Shown: piece by piece, positions 26,521 through 33,878 of the stretch
Position numbering within the stretch: the stretch's first letter is position 1
How the letters are laid out: every line of letters begins with the position of its first letter
Assembly (NCBI RefSeq): GCF_013285385.1
Contig: NZ_CP054212.1
Span: forward strand, 4,030,001-4,094,000
Reading direction: 5' to 3'
Length of the DNA stretch: 64,000 nucleotides
Origin: Paramixta manurensis
GTDB taxonomy: Bacteria; Pseudomonadota; Gammaproteobacteria; Enterobacterales; Enterobacteriaceae
Program-made: the position numbers and the translations under genes
Notes under the pieces: model-generated
What the model saw: only the letters and a program-made list of their open reading frames with translations
Database searches by the model: none
What the model was told of the DNA's origin: nothing

Positions 26521-27663
26521 TTAAGGTGTTATCACCATTTGCGACGGCGCCCCAACCGCCACGTATTCATCGCTAAAGGAGAGCGTTCCGTTGGCGTTAT
26601 CCACGTTGAAACGGGTGACATTATCACTGCGCTGATTCATGGCATACAGCGAATGCCCATCCGGCGATAATGTCAGCGTACGAGGATAATCGCCGCGCGT
26701 CCAGATATCGTCTTTGTGCGTCAACGTACCGTTAGCTTCAATAGCGAAGTGGGTGATGCTGTTATGTAACCGATTGGCAACATACAGGTTTTTTCCGGAT
26801 TTATCCATTACCAACCCGGCCGCGAAACTGGTTCCCTTAAAGCCTGCGGGCAAGGTTGAAACCGTAGCGCCTTCCGTCAACGTTCCCTGATGGGCGTTAA
26901 AGGTATAACGCGTTAATGTCGAAGCCTCTTCGTTAACCAGATAAACCGTTTTGCCATTTGGATGGAAGACAAAATGTCGCGGCCCGGCACCGGCCGATGA
27001 CGCCGGGATCCACGCCGGTGAATTTGGCGTCAGTTTGCCGTCATCGCTCAAACGGTATTGGTAAATACGATCCAGGCCGAGATCGGTATTAAACAAGAAT
27101 TTACCGCTCGGGTCGGTAGAGATCATGTGCGCGTGAGGTCCGTTATGATCGCTAATCGCGAAACTTCCCTCGACGGCAGCGGCGGGTTTGCCTGCGCCTG
27201 CCGGTCCCTGATCCTGCTTGCTATCGCTGGCTTGCGCCAGGCTACCATCGGTATTCACCGGTAACACCGCGATGGTGCCGCTCACATAGTTTGCCACCAG
27301 CAAATGTTTACCGTTCGGCGTCAATGTTAAATAGACCGGGCCAGATCCCTGCGAGCTGACTTGGTTAATCAGCGTTAAACCGCCATCATCGCCGATGCGG
27401 TAGGCCGCAATCATGCCCTTTTCGCTTTCGCTCCCGACATACAGTACCTTGCCCTGCGCATTTAACGTCATCTGCGCGGCGTTAGGTAAGGTGCTGACCA
27501 ATGTTTTACCGGTTAGCGCCCCGTTCGGCGCCACCTGAAAACGATAAACCCCTTCGCCGTTCGGATTATAGGTACCGACATAAGCATACTGCGCCTGGGC
27601 GGCAAATGGCGCAGCGGCCATCAACCCCAAAGTGAGAACCGAGAATAACGATTTACGCATCAT
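26521..27663 (-). CDS. Exported lactonase-family (7-bladed beta-propeller) protein
   Basis: The 380-residue protein has a clear signal peptide (LFSVLTLGLMAAAPFAAQA, cleavage near residue 24). The lactonase/6-phosphogluconolactonase-like propeller (PF10282 type) follows, with repeats such as YVGTYNPNGEGVYRF, GPVYLTLTPNGKHLLVANY, GPHAHMISTDPSGKFLF and GPRHFVFHPNGKTVYLVNE. Cytoplasmic Pgl lacks the signal, so this one acts in the periplasm. Its place in the amino-aldonate cluster suggests that it opens a sugar lactone before uptake; the substrate is not known. It lies 46 bases after the aldolase gene. Confidence 0.85.
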   Translation of the reverse strand: MMRKSLFSVLTLGLMAAAPFAAQAQYAYVGTYNPNGEGVYRFQVAPNGALTGKTLVSTLPNAAQMTLNAQGKVLYVGSESEKGMIAAYRIGDDGGLTLINQVSSQGSGPVYLTLTPNGKHLLVANYVSGTIAVLPVNTDGSLAQASDSKQDQGPAGAGKPAAAVEGSFAISDHNGPHAHMISTDPSGKFLFNTDLGLDRIYQYRLSDDGKLTPNSPAWIPASSAGAGPRHFVFHPNGKTVYLVNEEASTLTRYTFNAHQGTLTEGATVSTLPAGFKGTSFAAGLVMDKSGKNLYVANRLHNSITHFAIEANGTLTHKDDIWTRGDYPRTLTLSPDGHSLYAMNQRSDNVTRFNVDNANGTLSFSDEYVAVGAPSQMVITP

Positions 27664-27709
27664 ACTTTCCTCATCGGGGCCGAAGCGTGCGAGGCCTGGC
27701 CCGTTATTA

Positions 27710-28450
27710 TTACGCCACGAGTTTTTGGGTTATCGCCAGCAAAGTACGCACGTCTTCCGGGCGCGTATTGCCAGAGTCTTTATCAATAATCGAGCTGTAG
27801 ATATGCGGAATGATTTTGCTCACGCCTGCATCCAGCGCGATTTGGAGAATGGCTTCATAGTTGTCGAGATCGATCCCACCGGTCGGCTCCAGCCAAAAAT
27901 CGTGTTTGGCGCAAGCTGCGGCAACCGCGCGGAATTCATCAACCGCTTTCAGGCCGCCCATTGGGAAATATTTGATTGAGCTACCGCCCATATCCTTCAG
28001 CAACGCAATCGCGGTTTCTACCGGCACAATGCCGTCCGGCGCGCCAGAACTCAGCGGCCCGGTAGAGATTTTTACCTGCCCAACGATACCGGTTGGCGAA
28101 ACCAAGCCGTTGACCACGGTTTGGTTTTGTCCCAGTAGCGCACGGCTGGTTGCCACGCCGGTAAACACCTGGTTAACGTGCTGCGGCTGTACCTGACGGG
28201 AAATTTCACTCACCATGGCCGATTGATTCGGATCGCCCGCTCCGAGGCCAACCGATAGCGCGTTATCAATCAGCGCGGCGTACTCGCGCATGTCGGCAAC
28301 CGCCGCATCTACGCTGGCATAGTTTTTCGACAGTACCCCAACCAGTACATGGCCTTCAGCCGCCTGCCAAATGTCACGCGCATTCTGTTTTGAACCGGCC
28401 AATACATTGAGGCAAACCCGATCCTGATAAAATTTTGGTGTTAGCGTCAT
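27710..28450 (-). CDS. DgaF/DagF-family 2-keto-3-deoxy-6-phosphogluconate-type aldolase
   Basis: The 246-residue TIM-barrel protein of the 'KDGP aldolase' type has SIKYFPMGGLKAV with likely Schiff-base lysine near 160, and LEPTGGIDLDNY as the phosphate-binding/GG segment. In Salmonella DgaF cleaves 2-keto-3-deoxy-6-phosphogluconate to pyruvate and glyceraldehyde-3-phosphate after DgaE. Here it starts two bases after the DgaE-like stop, so the two are coupled. Confidence 0.88.
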   Translation of the reverse strand: MTLTPKFYQDRVCLNVLAGSKQNARDIWQAAEGHVLVGVLSKNYASVDAAVADMREYAALIDNALSVGLGAGDPNQSAMVSEISRQVQPQHVNQVFTGVATSRALLGQNQTVVNGLVSPTGIVGQVKISTGPLSSGAPDGIVPVETAIALLKDMGGSSIKYFPMGGLKAVDEFRAVAAACAKHDFWLEPTGGIDLDNYEAILQIALDAGVSKIIPHIYSSIIDKDSGNTRPEDVRTLLAITQKLVA

Positions 28451-28452
28451 GC

Positions 28453-29568
28453 TTATTTCTCTCCTGCCAGCAAAGCTTTAATACAAACAAAAATGGTGTT
28501 CAGTTGGTCGGCGGATACGCTGCGTACATCCGCTTCAATAATGCCTTCATTGGCTTTGTAGCCCCGGAAATAGATAGCGGGTTCGCCGGTTTTCAATGCC
28601 TGAACCACGTCCCCGGTGGTGCGACCAATTACTGACTCGTCAAAATGGATTTCGCTACGGGCAATATCACGCCCTGCCGCATCCCACACCACGCGGGCGC
28701 TAATCCCATTCAGTGCATTTAGGTTGTCGATAAACGGCGTCATCTTTTCTACCATCTGCGCGCCGGTGGCTTTTTCCTGAGTGAGATAGTTTTCAATCGC
28801 CTGTGTCAGGCCAAGGATGCCCTCCTTGCCGACTTTCATCGCCCGGCCAATGCCCGCCGACTGGCGTTTGACCCACTCCACATACTGACGTTTACCAACC
28901 ACCAACCCGCTGGTTGGGCCTTCAATCGCTTTCGCGCCGCTGTAAATCACTAAATCGGCGCCGAACTGGTAGTAACACTGCAAGTCCTCTTCCGCCGCCG
29001 CATCCACAATCAGCGGCACGCCATGTTTGCGCGCCACTACCGCCGCCTGCTCAACGCTAAGGTGGCTTTTCTGCACGCAATGGTGTGATTTGATATACAG
29101 AATGGCGGCCGTCTGCGGCGTAATGGCGGCAGACAGTTGTTCTGGTGAGCATTCATTGGCATAACCGGCCTCAACCAAGCGCCCGCCGCCCATCGTCACC
29201 ATGGTGCCAACCGGCGCGCCAAAATTGACGTTATGCCCTTTGGGAACCACGATGTCATGCGGCACCGTTAGCGGCGCGGCATGCAGATTTTCCAGCAGCC
29301 AGTCGTTATCTTTTACAATCACCGCCGCCACTGACTGCGCGATGCCCGCCGAGGCGCAGGACACCACCACCGCGTCTTCTGCGTTCAGTAATTTGGCGAT
29401 ATAGGCGCCGGTCTTATTCACCAGATCCTTTATTTCGAAGTAATGGTTCAGGCCATATTTGACCGTATCAACTACCTCTGCGCTCGGCGTCGATACCCCG
29501 AGAATAGTCATTCGTCCTGATGCGTTAATTACCTGTTTCAGGCCATATTTTTCATAAATCGAAGACAT
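28453..29568 (-). CDS. DgaE-family PLP-dependent ammonia lyase (SelA-like fold)
   Basis: The ATG at 29568 (371 residues) matches the usual MSSIYEKYGLKQVINASGRM-type start; an upstream frame start at 29586 would add six residues. The SelA-like aminotransferase fold is evident from VVVSCASAGIAQSV, LIVDAAAEEDL and the PLP-lysine motif VIYSGAKAIEGPTSG (Lys213). DgaE eliminates ammonia from D-glucosaminate-6-phosphate to give 2-keto-3-deoxy-6-phosphogluconate. It overlaps the end of the amidohydrolase gene by 17 bases. Confidence 0.9.
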   Translation of the reverse strand: MSSIYEKYGLKQVINASGRMTILGVSTPSAEVVDTVKYGLNHYFEIKDLVNKTGAYIAKLLNAEDAVVVSCASAGIAQSVAAVIVKDNDWLLENLHAAPLTVPHDIVVPKGHNVNFGAPVGTMVTMGGGRLVEAGYANECSPEQLSAAITPQTAAILYIKSHHCVQKSHLSVEQAAVVARKHGVPLIVDAAAEEDLQCYYQFGADLVIYSGAKAIEGPTSGLVVGKRQYVEWVKRQSAGIGRAMKVGKEGILGLTQAIENYLTQEKATGAQMVEKMTPFIDNLNALNGISARVVWDAAGRDIARSEIHFDESVIGRTTGDVVQALKTGEPAIYFRGYKANEGIIEADVRSVSADQLNTIFVCIKALLAGEK

Positions 29569-30685
29569 GATTCGCTTTCCCTTCATCGGTCACAATCCAC
29601 TGGCCAGCGACCACCGCCACCAACGGAACCAAATGTTTCTCGCCCTGCACCTCTACGCCTTCCGAATCAATAAACGGACGGCTTTCCTCTGTGACGGTAA
29701 AAATCGTCAGATCGGCGTCAAAACCGGGTTCAAGACGCCCTTTACTGGTTAGCCTCAAGCCCTCGGCCGCTTTGTGGGTGACGCAATCAATCACTTGCGG
29801 CAGGGTCATCCCGACACTAAAGAATTTCGACATAACATGGGCGAGGTTATGTACCGGGCCGTTCATCCGGTTACGGCAATAAATATCCGAACTGATGGTG
29901 TCTGGCAGAATGCCCTGAGCGATAGCCACTCGCGCCACGTCAAAGCTAAAACTGGCGCTACCGTGCCCGACATCCATTCGCACGCCACGCTGAATCGCTT
30001 GCTTAATGGAGGCGCGTAGCTCGCCGGAGGGGGTTAAAACGCGGTTGGGTTTGCCATTAAAACAGTGGGTGATAATGTCGCCGGAAGAGAGCAACTGCGC
30101 GATCTCATCAAGATCCGGCGGGTTATTACCGATATGCACCATCAACGGTAAACCGCCAATTTCCTGCTGAATTTCTTTTGCGCGCTCAAGCGGCTTAATG
30201 CCGTTTTTGCCCACCACACTGCTACTCATGCGTGCCTTAATGCCGACAATAAAGCCCGGTAGACGTTGTACCGCCTCCCGCACGCCAACTTTGTCGATTT
30301 GCGCCATATCCGCCAGTTCGTTTTGGGTCACGATGCCGGTACGGGCAATGTTAAGTAAGGCGTACACGTGGGTTGCGGCCTGACGTGTGAGAGCATAAAA
30401 ATCATCAACGTCGTCGGCGCCGGTGCTGCCGGCATCTACCACGGTCGTCACGCCGGTGGCAACGCCAATCCGATCGGCTTCGTCATGATAAATCGGCGAT
30501 TTGGGGTAACAATGTACGTGAGAATCAATCCAGCCAGCGCTGAGATAATAGCGTCCGGCCAAATCCTCCTCACGTTTCGCCTCGCCCTCAACCACGCCCA
30601 CCGCAGCAATTTTGCCGTCGCGCAGCGCGATATCGACCAGGCGTTCATCGGTCAGACGCGCGCGGCGAATAATGAGATCGAACAT
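29552..30685 (-). CDS. Amidohydrolase/deacetylase family metalloenzyme of the amino-aldonate cluster
   Basis: The 377-residue amidohydrolase-superfamily enzyme keeps the metal-site residues: GWIDSHVHCYP (HxH, near 53-58), IVGIKARMS with the usual carboxylated lysine near 150, MVHIGNN (near 184), ITHCFNG (near 207) and a late DVGHGSASF. It is annotated as 'amidohydrolase/deacetylase' beside DgaE and DgaF in other genomes. It would remove an acyl group from an N-acyl-amino-sugar acid before DgaE can release ammonia. The actual substrate is inferred from context only. Confidence 0.87.
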   Translation of the reverse strand: MFDLIIRRARLTDERLVDIALRDGKIAAVGVVEGEAKREEDLAGRYYLSAGWIDSHVHCYPKSPIYHDEADRIGVATGVTTVVDAGSTGADDVDDFYALTRQAATHVYALLNIARTGIVTQNELADMAQIDKVGVREAVQRLPGFIVGIKARMSSSVVGKNGIKPLERAKEIQQEIGGLPLMVHIGNNPPDLDEIAQLLSSGDIITHCFNGKPNRVLTPSGELRASIKQAIQRGVRMDVGHGSASFSFDVARVAIAQGILPDTISSDIYCRNRMNGPVHNLAHVMSKFFSVGMTLPQVIDCVTHKAAEGLRLTSKGRLEPGFDADLTIFTVTEESRPFIDSEGVEVQGEKHLVPLVAVVAGQWIVTDEGKANHVFDL

Positions 30686-30739
30686 GACTCTACTCCTTGA
30701 AAGACAGCTTGCCTGCGAACAGACAAGCCGGGAGACAAC

Positions 30740-31387
30740 TTAACTAATGGCAACCGGGAAGATAGCGCCAAGCACCATGGCGCCGAGAATTGCGCCGCCG
30801 GTAATCGGCTTATTCCACAGGTAAAACAGTAAGGCGCCGACCAATGAACCCAGACCGATAGGAATCGAGGCCGCCATTGCCGAGAGGATGATCAACGGCC
30901 CGAGGAAACGCCCGGACGCGTTACCAGCGCCCATCATCACATCCGCCCCGTAGGTAGAATCGCTCTGATTGATGGTAAATTTACGCGCCAGAATGATGAT
31001 GTAACCGATCGCGACACCGATAATCAGGCCGGTCGCCAGCGAAGCGGCAAAGTTAGTGACCGGGAAAGCGATTCCGGCGCCAAGGAACAGCGCAGGTACG
31101 CCAAGACCGATACCGGTTTGAATCGCGCCGCCGATATCCAAAATCCCCACCAACGAACCTTCGATAATGCGCGCGAACAGGAAACTGGCGCCAAAGGCCG
31201 CGACTGCGCCATATACACCGGTATCCATACCTGAGCGCAGCATCGACACAAACGCCACTTCGTTAAACGCACCGATACCATACAGGTAGTACATATGGGT
31301 TCCGGCAAACACCCCGGCGGAGAGCAGACCGACGAAGATTGGGAAAGACCAATCGGCATACCAGAAACCGCTTTTTGACTCGTCCAT
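30740..31387 (-). CDS. DUF4310 multi-spanning membrane protein
   Basis: The 215-residue hydrophobic protein has about six membrane segments and begins ESKSGFWYADWSFPIFVGLLSAG. Small glycine/alanine-rich helices such as LASLATGLIIGVAIGYIIIL-like stretches dominate. DUF4310 occurs almost only together with DUF4311, DUF4312 and the SFCGS protein, and the set is thought to be a transporter, possibly PTS-related; this has not been shown. It lies 14 bases after DUF4311. Confidence 0.8.
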   Translation of the reverse strand: MDESKSGFWYADWSFPIFVGLLSAGVFAGTHMYYLYGIGAFNEVAFVSMLRSGMDTGVYGAVAAFGASFLFARIIEGSLVGILDIGGAIQTGIGLGVPALFLGAGIAFPVTNFAASLATGLIIGVAIGYIIILARKFTINQSDSTYGADVMMGAGNASGRFLGPLIILSAMAASIPIGLGSLVGALLFYLWNKPITGGAILGAMVLGAIFPVAIS

Positions 31388-31401
31388 TTATAGGCTCCTC
31401 G

Positions 31402-32178
31402 TTACTTTCCGCTCAGGGAGTTGTGGATCATATCCAGCCAGCCCGGGACACCCAGTTGGAAGGATTTCAACAGCGACATATCGAAACCGCGGAAGAAAGC
31501 GCTGAGAACAAACAGCAACACGATGACCGACATCATGACTTTGGTCACTTTGTTCCAGCCGCTCTCTTCAACGCCTTTACCGATCAGAATACCCAGCACT
31601 AAGCCCGGTACCGCGTTCCCCATGATCATTTGCGCCAGTCCGCCAAAAATGGTGGCCCAAAAGCCTGATTTTCGACCGGCATCAATCGCCGCCAACCAGA
31701 AAATGACCGGCATCACGGTGTTGACCAACAGGTTTGCCGCCGGGACCAATACTTTAACTGCCGTCACCTGCAACGCGGCCGGTACCGCAGAAGCGGTTGA
31801 GTTAAGAAACGCCACCACGATCATGCCGATGATGCCGCAAGCAATCGCCATGCGTTTCGGGTTATGTAGCGTCTCGGCCAGGTTGCGATTTTTCACCATC
31901 AGTGCCGCCGCGCCCCAGTTCGGGATGATGCGGTGATCGACATCTTGGGTGAAAGAACCCGCCGCCACGGAAGAGGCCCAGGCATTGAAGAAGAACCCCA
32001 AGCCGAAGGAGAAGTGTGAAGCCGGATCGCCCTCACAGGAATTCAGTTCACCCAGTGTACGAAATGCGCCCATCCCTTGCGTTGTCGGTGCGTGAAACAT
32101 GCGTGCGGCCCCCGCGCCGACGCCCACCCCGACTAATCCGCCAATGATTAACGACTTAAACAAAATAATTAAAAACAT
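31402..32178 (-). CDS. DUF4311 multi-spanning membrane protein
   Basis: The 258-residue membrane protein has about seven hydrophobic segments, a conserved FRTLGELNSCEGDPASHFSFGLGFFFN-type region split around residue 40-66, and a C-terminal GVPGWLDMIHNSLSGK tail. The conserved polar CEGDP stretch between helices may line a substrate path. It is in the same operon as DUF4310 and DUF4312. E. coli yhfT plays a similar positional role in the yhf cluster, but no function is proven. Confidence 0.8.
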   Translation of the reverse strand: MFLIILFKSLIIGGLVGVGVGAGAARMFHAPTTQGMGAFRTLGELNSCEGDPASHFSFGLGFFFNAWASSVAAGSFTQDVDHRIIPNWGAAALMVKNRNLAETLHNPKRMAIACGIIGMIVVAFLNSTASAVPAALQVTAVKVLVPAANLLVNTVMPVIFWLAAIDAGRKSGFWATIFGGLAQMIMGNAVPGLVLGILIGKGVEESGWNKVTKVMMSVIVLLFVLSAFFRGFDMSLLKSFQLGVPGWLDMIHNSLSGK

Positions 32179-32211
32179 TAGTTTTTCCTTTCGTCTTATC
32201 GCCCAACGTTT

Positions 32212-32511
32212 TTAGTTCGTGTCAAATTGCACCTGATCGGTATCAATGACTGTCATGTTGACGGTAATCTCCAGCTCCACGCTAAAGGTCCGCCTTTCGC
32301 GCGCCAAAAAGAAGAACAAAAATTTCTCCGTTTTGACACTCTCCCGCGCATGAATGACGGCCACATCCTGTGGTTCAATGCGCAGCAGAATTTTATTAGT
32401 GGAACGTAATACCGTGCTCTGTACGCGGCTTAGCGCATCAGAGAAAGCTTTGGCTTTGGTGTCGCCTTTACCGCTAACCCGCACTGTGGTGGTGGCTTGC
32501 TGCTTCATCAT
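32212..32511 (-). CDS. DUF4312 small cytoplasmic protein
   Basis: The 99-residue protein, TTTVRVSGKGDTKAKAFSDAL near its start, is mixed alpha/beta without membrane segments. It overlaps the SFCGS gene (TAATG), which indicates coupled translation and suggests a complex. It is always seen with DUF4310, DUF4311 and SFCGS. The function is unknown; a soluble component of the transporter is the most economical guess. Confidence 0.8.
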   Translation of the reverse strand: MMKQQATTTVRVSGKGDTKAKAFSDALSRVQSTVLRSTNKILLRIEPQDVAVIHARESVKTEKFLFFFLARERRTFSVELEITVNMTVIDTDQVQFDTN

Positions 32512-32867
32512 TAGCCGCCGTATTTTTTATTCCAGGCCTGTACCAATTTTTCGCCCAGTTCCTCTTTATCCATAAAGCCAAATCCCAGCACCGTGACGCC
32601 TTCATTAATCGCCGTTACGCCTTCGTCAACCGAGCGCATGCCGTATTTGGCTTTATAGCCATATTTGTTTTGCGCGGTGATCGCACCAGCGCCGCCGCTG
32701 CCGCAGAAAGAGATACCGAAATCGGCGTTTTCCGCTTTCATTACATCGCCCAACTTCATGTCCGCCGCGACGCCCGGCACCACCACGGCACGTCCACCGG
32801 CTTTCTCCACACCTGCTGCTACTTTCTGTCCTTTACCTAAACGATCGCCAATGACTACGGTTACCAT
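32511..32867 (-). CDS. Glycine-rich SFCGS-family protein
   Basis: The 118-residue alpha/beta protein opens with the hydrophobic strand VTVVIGDRLGKGQKVAAGV and carries the family-defining GISFCGSGGAGAIT (Cys55). It later has VTVLGFGFMDKEELGEKLV. The short strand-loop with a lone conserved cysteine, plus the association with PRD and MtlR-type proteins, recalls a PTS EIIB. That resemblance is an inference from layout, not demonstrated. It lies 115 bases after the PRD gene. Confidence 0.82.
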   Translation of the reverse strand: MVTVVIGDRLGKGQKVAAGVEKAGGRAVVVPGVAADMKLGDVMKAENADFGISFCGSGGAGAITAQNKYGYKAKYGMRSVDEGVTAINEGVTVLGFGFMDKEELGEKLVQAWNKKYGG

Positions 32868-32982
32868 GATGAATTCCTTAAATAGAGTGGTTCAAAACAA
32901 AGGTTATCTACCGACCATCGCCGCCAATAACCTGGTACGAGAATGCTTCCACATCCGGTCACACGCCACATGAACATGGCTA

Positions 32983-33321
32983 TTACGGATTTTCTTTCGC
33001 TACCTCAAAGTGCACTGACAACAACCAAGCCTCTTCAACCGGTAAATTACCGAAGATATCCACTACCTGTTGCGCCAGTTCCGTGGATTCCACAGAGATG
33101 TCTTCAAACAATTCGGCCTCCACCTCCGGCAAGGATTCGCCGGTTAATGAACGCAGCGCCATTGCCCGTACATGGGAGGACAACATTTGTTGCTGCACCG
33201 CGTTAGGATGGATATTACGCGCGGCAAACAGTTCGCCGATTTGCGTCATAACGTTATCGGCCAACGCCTGTATCTCTTCGGGACTTGCCGCATTGTTCAC
33301 CTGTACCGCTCCGCTATTCAC
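32983..33321 (-). CDS. Stand-alone PRD-domain protein heading the catabolic cluster
   Basis: The 112-residue single PTS-regulation-like domain has helices with SSHVRAMALRSLTGE and AWLLSVHFEVAKENP, each holding a histidine in the PRD-like position. The start is GTG at 33321, with AGGAG seven bases upstream. Stand-alone PRD proteins of this type (as in E. coli YhfY) sit at the head of SFCGS/DUF431x operons. It may sense phosphorylation state and act with the large regulator at the far end. Confidence 0.8.
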   Translation of the reverse strand: MNSGAVQVNNAASPEEIQALADNVMTQIGELFAARNIHPNAVQQQMLSSHVRAMALRSLTGESLPEVEAELFEDISVESTELAQQVVDIFGNLPVEEAWLLSVHFEVAKENP

Positions 33322-33878
33322 CTTGCTACTCCTGTTCCCGTTACGGACAAATCACATTCATATCGCGTTGAAAATAAGGTAGCGCCCCCGCCACAAGGTT
33401 TGTAGAACGACTTTTTCCACTTTGAAACGGAAATCGCGCCGATCGGCGTGAGCGATGTCGCAAAAAAATAAAAAGTCATTCGGTGTAAAGTTTAAAATAT
33501 TTAACAAAATAGAATGGCAGCAAGTCAGCATATTCTGCTGGCTGATAGACAGGAAATTGCCGTAACACCATCTGGCATAGGAAAAAGTTATTGCTAACGC
33601 CGGGTTATTTACCGCCGATGAAGAGAGAAGAAAGCAACCGCATCGCTCAATGGCTGCCATTAGCTGCGCAACAAATAATGACGACTTTTACTATTTCTTT
33701 TAACAAGTAAATCAAAATGTCAGACGTTGTTACCTGATAATAATAGGGCTTAAGCCGATAGTTTTCGCTCAGCAAGGTTAAATTCTCTTTGTTTCATGCA
33801 AATTAAGCTTAAATTAAGGTTCAGAACTTATTATCATCTGCATCAATTTTCCTCCTCAGACAGAAGCAAGTTTAAAAC
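33322..33878. other. 557-bp AT-rich divergent region between the catabolic cluster and eptC
   Basis: No convincing gene is seen. The left part must hold the promoter of the minus-strand cluster and the right part that of eptC. The stretch 33460-33610 is strongly AT-rich, with an imperfect GTTTAAAATATTTAAC inverted repeat at about 33489-33504 that could be an operator. No clear sigma-54 site faces the cluster. Confidence 0.5.

Noticed and set aside
33514..33530. TGGCA-type sigma-54-like promoter (TGGCAG-N5-CAGCA)
   Set aside because: It has GG-N10-GC spacing but faces eptC on the plus strand about 350 bases away, not the cluster, and the -12 block is poor.
33358..33660. A 100-codon minus-strand frame upstream of the PRD gene
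   Set aside because: Composition rich in Cys/Phe/Asn without any domain pattern, no ribosome site, and it sits in an AT-rich promoter region.
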